Shown: positions 1 through 5,500 of the stretch, one piece after another | Numbering within the stretch: the first letter of the stretch is position 1 | Layout of the letters: every line of letters begins with the position of its first letter | Source of the DNA: Deinococcus sp. | Lineage (GTDB): Bacteria > Deinococcota > Deinococci > JACQHA01 | Length of the DNA: 6,609 nt | Assembly: GCA_016199255.1 (NCBI GenBank) | Contig: JACQHA010000115.1 | Location: 1 to 6,609 of the forward strand | Reading direction: 5' to 3' | Position numbers and translations under genes: made by a program | Notes under the pieces: model-generated | What the model saw: only the letters and a program-made list of their open reading frames with translations | What the model was told of the DNA's origin: nothing | Databases searched by the model: none

Positions 1-967
1 ACCACCCCAGCGCCTGCTCCCCTAATGCCTCCCGCCGAAACAAGTCCTTAAACACTCGCCCCATCGGTACTAGAAGGAGCACCGTCCAGGGCAGAAAGTC
101 GGTGAACATCACCCGGGGGTAGTACAGCAGGTGACCGAGCCAGGTGGCGGGAGGCCAGGGGCCATATTCGCCCAAGATGCGTTGTACAATCTCCTGCAGC
201 AGCGCCTCGTGCAAGAAGCCGGGTCGGCTGCTGGCCAAGTTAATCATCACCCAGGGCAGCGCCAGTATCATCGCCACGCCACTCGCCAACACCACCCCAC
301 CCAACTGGCGCCACTCCCGCCGCACCACTCCTATTACCAGTGCCCACCCCGGCAGCGCCAGCGCTGCAACACTTTTACTCAACAGTCCCCACCCCAACCC
401 CAGCGCAAACACACCATACCAGCGCCAATCCCGGCGCGCCCGGAACCAGGCATACATGCCGGCCGCCAGGCCTGCCAGCAGGTACATATCAGTCATCACC
501 ATATGGCTCAGAACCACCGTAACTGGCAGCAGCAAGAACAGGAGCAGTGCCAGGAGATTAGTCTGAGGATCATGGAACAGCTCCCAGGCCAGCCCTAGCA
601 CTAACAGCGCTACCACACCTGCCAGCAGAGCACTGGGCAACCGAGCGGCCCAGTCACTCTCGCCCAGTAGCGCATAGCTGGCCATAATGCTCCACATCGC
701 CAAGGGCGGCTTGTAGTAGCGTGGCTCGCCATTGAGGTACAACGTCCAGAAGCTCTGCCGGGCCAACATCTCCCGGGCTGCCTGGGTGTAAAACCCCTCA
801 TCTATGCTGATGATGCTGCCGCCCAGGCCCAGCAGGCAGTAGGCCAATAGCATGCCAGCAATCACCGCGCGATAGCGCCAGCGATGGGCCACCAGCCAGC
901 CCCAGAGTGACCGCTCTGGGGTGGTAGGTAGCGGCGGGTCTGTTGCCAACAGCAGCCCAGATGCCAT
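1..967 (-). CDS. PMT/ArnT-like GT-C membrane glycosyltransferase (partial, C-terminus outside window)
   Basis: Hand translation of the reverse strand gives 322 codons without a stop, running off the left edge. The ATG at 967 is the first possible start: an in-frame TAG lies at 989-991 with no other start codon between. After a cytosolic tail of about 30 residues comes a first membrane helix (about 33-53), then SIDEGFYTQAAREML (54-68), whose Asp56-Glu57 matches the acidic first-loop motif of GT-C enzymes. YYKPPLAMW (84-92) is the usual KPP segment of the PMT/ArnT family, and MVMTDMY (156-162) supplies the second acidic site. Hydrophobic segments follow at about 106-128, 138-157, 160-175, 184-216 and 222-243, including GLLSKS (194-199). 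Known for the family: transfer of a sugar from a polyprenyl-phosphate donor to lipid or protein on the outer face of the membrane. Donor and acceptor cannot be told here. The family call is strong; the ArnT-type specificity is not supported. The gene is divergent from the lipoprotein gene. Confidence 0.9.
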   Translation of the reverse strand, partial: MASGLLLATDPPLPTTPERSLWGWLVAHRWRYRAVIAGMLLAYCLLGLGGSIISIDEGFYTQAAREMLARQSFWTLYLNGEPRYYKPPLAMWSIMASYALLGESDWAARLPSALLAGVVALLVLGLAWELFHDPQTNLLALLLFLLLPVTVVLSHMVMTDMYLLAGLAAGMYAWFRARRDWRWYGVFALGLGWGLLSKSVAALALPGWALVIGVVRREWRQLGGVVLASGVAMILALPWVMINLASSRPGFLHEALLQEIVQRILGEYGPWPPATWLGHLLYYPRVMFTDFLPWTVLLLVPMGRVFKDLFRREALGEQALGW

Positions 968-1189
968 GCGGCATAAATTGTAGCAGAGCTACCAGCCCCT
1001 AGACCCAGCAACTGGCCTCACTGCCACCCGAGCAGCTGAGGTGACGAGCGGGAAGCACTCCGTGGTCAGCTCCCCCGGCGCACTAGTCCTGGCAGAGGGA
1101 GGCAGGGCAAAGATTCTCCTAGCTGTTGACAAGCACCGACGGGCTGTGGAAAGCTGTTCCTGGCACTACTGATTCTGGGCATAGCAAAA
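968..1189. other. divergent intergenic region without a gene
   Basis: These 222 bases separate two divergent genes. No RNA gene, plausible small ORF or rho-independent terminator was recognised. A consensus TTGACA lies on the plus strand at 1126-1131, but no acceptable -10 hexamer follows at 16-18 bases. A 6-bp inverted repeat (AGCTGA/TCAGCT) flanks 1040-1065 approximately. Both genes must have their promoters here if they are first in their transcripts. Confidence 0.6.
977..982 (-). promoter_or_regulatory. candidate -10 box (TACAAT) for the glycosyltransferase gene
   Basis: Read on the minus strand, TACAAT ends 9 bases before the ATG at 967. It matches the sigma-70 -10 consensus at five of six bases. 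Transcription would then begin within a base or two of the ATG, and there is no Shine-Dalgarno sequence between. A good -35 box is not visible; the nearest TTG-containing hexamer (TTGCTG) has a 23-base spacer, which is too long. The box could also be a chance match. Confidence 0.35.
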
Positions 1190-1255
1190 ATGAGACACAA
1201 CACCCTCCTCCTCTTGATCATTCTTACTACCACCCTAACCCTGCTCAGCGGGTGT
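1190..1255 (+). other. lipoprotein signal peptide and lipobox (residues 1-22)
   Basis: MRHN is followed by a hydrophobic, Leu/Thr-rich core and then L-L-S-G-C, with Cys22 as the expected lipidated residue for signal peptidase II. The linker after it, to about residue 45, is low in structure and Pro/Ser-rich, as expected between a lipid anchor and a propeller domain. Confidence 0.85.
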
Positions 1256-2509
1256 CTGGCTCAGTTTTTCCAAAGCCTCAGCCTTCTGCCTAACCCCACC
1301 TCAGTGCCTCCAGCCGGCACCAGAGTGAGCCTCGAGCTGGTGGCTGAGGGTTTCATCTCGCCAGTGAGCCTGGTCTCTCCTGAGGATGACACCGGTCGGC
1401 TGTTCATTGTAGACCAGACTGGCGTGATCAGTACCCTCACACCCGACGGAAAAGTAGCGGAAAAACCCTTTCTAGACATTCGTGATCGTATGGCCACGCT
1501 GGCATCACTCGACGAGCGGGGGCTCCTTGGCCTGGCCTTTCACCCGGACTTCAAGCACAACGGACGCCTGTTCGTCTACTACAGCGCACCCGAGCAGGTA
1601 GAGGCGCCACTGGAAATAAGGTTCAGCAATCTGGTATCCGAGTTCCGGGTCGGACCAGACAACCAGGTTGACCCTAACTCAGAACGGATCTTGCTGCCCA
1701 TCATCAAGGGCAGCACCAGCCATAATGCCGGCCAGCTCGCTTTCGGACCTGATGGGTATCTCTATATTGGGGTAGGCGACGGAGGCTGCTGTGCCGATGT
1801 GGGTATAGGCCACTCCCCGCTGGGCAACGGCCAGGACATCTCAACACTCCAGGGCAAAATCCTCCGTATCGACGTAGACAGCGGAGACCCCTATGGCATT
1901 CCTGCCGACAACCCCTTTGTCAATAGAGCAGGGCGCGACGAGATCTTCGCCTACGGGTTCCGCAACCCCTATCGCTTCTCCTTCGATGCAGGAGGAAACC
2001 ACAACCTGTTTGTTGCCGACTCCGGGGAAGCGATGTGGGAAGAAGTGGATATTGTCACCCTGGGCGGCAACTATGGGTGGAACATCAAGGAGGGCCCCAG
2101 CTGCTTCAACCGGGAGAATTTCCTGATGACCGCCGCCAGCTGCCCGGATACTGGTCCTCACCACGAGCCTTTGATCGACCCCATAATCGCCTACCAGCAT
2201 TTCAGCGCCGGGGTTGTCGGGTTAGCGATTACTGGCGGGTACGTCTACCGAGGAAGTGCTCTGCCCCAGCTCTACGGACACTACATCTCCGGAGACTGGA
2301 TCGGGAAACTGTTTGCGGCCGCCCCGCCCCAGTCTGAAAGTAGCTCGTGGTTTTTAGCAGAGCTCCAGACGAACACCCTCAGCGCCAGCCGTCGCTTTGT
2401 GCTAGCGCTTGGCCAAGACGCTGACCGCGAGCTCTATGTCCTGACCAGCATGCAGCCAGGCCCCACTGGGAATACTGGTCAAGTCTTCAAGATTATCCCC
2501 AGTCCATAG
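1190..2509 (+). CDS. PQQ-dependent sugar dehydrogenase family lipoprotein (glucose/sorbosone dehydrogenase type)
   Basis: This is a complete 439-residue protein. Residues 1-21 form a lipoprotein signal peptide ending in the lipobox LLSG before Cys22, so the mature protein should be lipid-anchored outside the cytoplasmic membrane. The rest reads as the six-bladed propeller of soluble-type PQQ glucose/sorbosone dehydrogenases: GLLGLAFHPDF (111-121) with the presumed catalytic His118, HNAGQLAFGPDGYLYIGVGD (178-197), GKILRID (222-228), YGFRNPYRFSFD (255-266) with Arg258 at the PQQ-contact position, GGNYGWNIKEG (292-302) near the calcium site, and GGYVYRG (349-355). Family knowledge suggests oxidation of an aldose or related alcohol with PQQ as cofactor, but substrate and cofactor use are unproven; many members are uncharacterised. 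The ATG is the only usual start after an in-frame TGA at 1127-1129, and no clear Shine-Dalgarno precedes it. Vicinal Cys200-Cys201 and Cys305/Cys318 could form disulfides. No PQQ synthesis gene is in the window. Confidence 0.92.
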   Translation: MRHNTLLLLIILTTTLTLLSGCLAQFFQSLSLLPNPTSVPPAGTRVSLELVAEGFISPVSLVSPEDDTGRLFIVDQTGVISTLTPDGKVAEKPFLDIRDRMATLASLDERGLLGLAFHPDFKHNGRLFVYYSAPEQVEAPLEIRFSNLVSEFRVGPDNQVDPNSERILLPIIKGSTSHNAGQLAFGPDGYLYIGVGDGGCCADVGIGHSPLGNGQDISTLQGKILRIDVDSGDPYGIPADNPFVNRAGRDEIFAYGFRNPYRFSFDAGGNHNLFVADSGEAMWEEVDIVTLGGNYGWNIKEGPSCFNRENFLMTAASCPDTGPHHEPLIDPIIAYQHFSAGVVGLAITGGYVYRGSALPQLYGHYISGDWIGKLFAAAPPQSESSSWFLAELQTNTLSASRRFVLALGQDADRELYVLTSMQPGPTGNTGQVFKIIPSP

Positions 2510-2518
2510 CAGGCCGAC

Positions 2519-5500
2519 CTAGCGCCGCTGGGCCAGCGAGCGCTCGAACTGCCGGTGCGGGGACTTGGGATTGCCCGCTACTGCCATGCGCACCCGCCAG
2601 TCGTCGTCGCTTGAGAGCTGCCCCAGCACTTCTGTGGGGGTACTGTGATTGCGGGCCACCGCCTCGCGCACACTGGCGTCGCGATCTTGCGCCAATTGCG
2701 CTAACACTTCTGCTGGAGCACTGGCGTTGGTGGCCAGCACTCGCCGGATCTCGTAGTGCTCATCTTTCAGCATGCTGCGCAACAGCTCCACCGGCGTGCG
2801 GCCATTGGCTACCACCGCCAGGCGCACCCCATGGTCCTCATCCCTGGCCAGAGTCGCCAGCACCTCGGCCGGGGTGTTGTGATTTCCCGCCACCAGTTTG
2901 CGCACTTCTTTGTCCTGGTCACCAGCCAGCACCCAGAGGGTATCGGGCATGGCCTCCGGATCGCGGGCCAGGTTCAGGCAGCGGGTAGCGGCGGCGCCGT
3001 GCACCTCGTAATCTTCATCTCGGGCCAGGCGCTGCAGGATCTCCACTGGCGTCGTGGGGTCCAAGGCTGCTGCTAGCCTGGCCTCTTTGGGCACGGCCTT
3101 CACCACCGTTGCATCCTCATCGCCTACCAGACTGCGCAACGTAGGCCGCGGGGTGTGGGGGTTGACCGCCACCGCCCGCCGCACCTGCGGCGCACCGTCG
3201 TTAGACAGGCGGTCCAGCACCTCACCACTGGCGCTTGAGTTCCTGGCCACCGTCTCCCGCACCTCGCTGTGCGGGCTGCGCGCCAGCTCAGCCAGCACCT
3301 CGCCAGCCACGTTGCTATCAGCGGCCAGCGCTAAAAGCCGCCCCACTGCTGCCTTGCGGCTTTCGGGATCGGCATCAGCCGAGAGCCGGGTGAGCACCAC
3401 GACCGAAGTGCGCGGATCCCTGGCCACCGCCAGCCGCGCCGGCTTGGGCACCGCGCTGCTCACGCTCGGGTCCAGGTCAGCCACCAAGCTGCGCAGCACC
3501 TCGGCAGGAGCCCGGGGATTACCTGCCACAGCGCGCCGCACCCCCACGTCCTCATCGCTTGCGAGCTGGCGGAGCACCTCGGGCGGGGTCTTGGCCACTG
3601 CCGCCACTGTGGCGCGCACATCCAGGTCCCGATCCTCCGCCAGCATGGCCAGCGACGCGCTGGTTACCTCCGGGTGCCTGGCCAGGGCGCGCCGCACCTC
3701 AGCCTGGCTATCGGACCCGAGCCGCTCCAGCACGGCGCGCGGTGTACTGGAGTTCCTGGCCAGCGCCAGCCGCACCTCGCTGTCGCCGTCGCCTGATAGC
3801 TGGCTGAGCGCCTCAGATGGGGTGTGGGCGTTGCCTGCCAGGGCCCGCCGCACTAGGGCAGCGCGGTGCGGCACCAGGGCCAGGAGCACTCTCGTATCCT
3901 CTCCATCGGCCAGCACCACAGCGCGGCGCATGGCCCGCTCCCGGATCTCGGCGTCGTCATCATCGGCCAGGCGCAACAGAATATCCACCGCCGCCGTAGG
4001 GTCGTTGGCCAGCCCCAGCCGCACCTCCCGCGGTACCTGGCGGTACACCGCCGCCTCGCTATCGCCGGCCAGCCGGCGCAGCGCTACCAGGGGGGCGTGG
4101 CTATTGGCCGCCACCGCCCCGCGCACCTCGGGATCGCTGAACTCTGCCAAGGTCTGGAGCACAATGGGCGACGAGTCGGCACCTGACGCCAGTTTCAGGC
4201 AGCGGGACCGGGCCAGCTCCTTGATCTCCCGGTCCGGGTCACTGAGCAGCCCCGCCAGGGCAGCCAGGCTGGTCTGGGAATCATGAGCCACGATTAAGCG
4301 AATCTGCCGGGGCAGGGCGGCTCTTACGCCGGCATCCTGGTCGGCCACCAGCTCGAAAAGCAACTCCTTTGGCACCCCAGGGTTAGCGGCTAGGGCACGG
4401 CGCACCAGCGCATCGGCGTCCTGGGATAAGCGCTGCATGAGCTCCAGGGGCAAGGCCACATTAGCCGCCAGCGATCTGCGCACCAGCGGGTCCGGGTCCT
4501 GGGCTAAGAAAGCCAGGGCAGTGGCCGGAGCCTGGGCGTCCTCGGCCAGCTCCAGGCAACGCTGCATGGCGGAGCGCCGCACCTCGCTGTCACTGTCTCT
4601 GGCTAAGCGCTGTACCACGTCGATGGGGGCATCAGGCAAAGCGATCAGCTCCAGGCGCAGCTCTTGGGGGATGGCCCCCACCACTCCCGAGTCGCCATCA
4701 GCCAAGAGCCGCCGGCGCACCTGGGGTGGCGTGGCGAGGTTCCTGGCCACCGCCCGGCGGATCCGGCTGTGCCCATCTTTGGCTAAACGCTCCAGCGCCA
4801 CTTCTGGCGCACCGGAGTTGGCTGCCACCGCCTGCCGCACCCAGGGGTCACTATCACTACTGAGCGCCGCCAACACCTCACGGGGTGAGTGGGCATTAGC
4901 AGCCACGGCCCGGCGCACTGCCGGCTGGCCATCGTCGGCCAGCTGGCGCAGGGCGTCAGCCGGGGCCCGGGGATTGCGGCCTACCGCTTCCCGTACCTGG
5001 GCCTCAGCATCGCCGGCCAGCTGCCCTAGATCGTCGCTCAGCGTGTCAGTGGCGCGGGCCAGCTCTATGCGGCGGGCCAGGGCTCGCTGCCGCACCTCGC
5101 TGGCTGTGTCACCGCCTAAGCGTTGCAGCACCGGCACCTTGGTCGCCTGGCTGGCAGCCGCCGCCAGCTTGGCACTCGTGGGCACGGCGCCACCTACTTG
5201 CTGGTCAGCATCGCCTACCAGATTCACCAGAAGATCGCCGGGGCTGGCACTATTTTCCGCCAGCGCCAGGCGCACCTGCTGCTCGGGATCTCTCGCCAAG
5301 GCGCGCAACATATCGTCGGGGGTGCAGGGATTCGAGGCCACGGCGCGGCGCACGAGTACTTCGGAATCGCGGGCCAGCTGGCGCAGCGCGTCGCCGGGAG
5401 CGCGGGGGTTGGCGCCAGCCGCCGCCCGCACCTGGGGGTCACGATCCATGGCCACCGCCCGCAGCGCCGCCATGGGCGCGGCAGGATTGCGGGCCACAGC

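Noticed and set aside
131..598. Plus-strand ORFs over the left region, including a His/Gln/Pro-rich 155-residue frame
   Set aside because: They lie antisense to the glycosyltransferase, whose minus-strand frame translates into clear membrane segments and family motifs.
610..801. Short minus-strand ORF of 63 residues
   Set aside because: It is out of frame within the glycosyltransferase gene and has no features of its own.
1126..1131. TTGACA as a -35 box for the dehydrogenase gene
   Set aside because: No acceptable -10 hexamer lies 16-18 bases downstream (about 1148-1155 reads GGAAAGCT), so a consensus -35 alone is weak support.
1130..1189. Upstream extension of the dehydrogenase reading frame, which would add a hydrophobic stretch
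   Set aside because: No ATG, GTG or TTG occurs between the in-frame TGA at 1127-1129 and the ATG at 1190, and the signal peptide from that ATG is already complete.
2521..2544. Inverted repeat as a rho-independent terminator
   Set aside because: It lies inside the coding end of the repeat gene, contains a bulge and has no T-run on either side.
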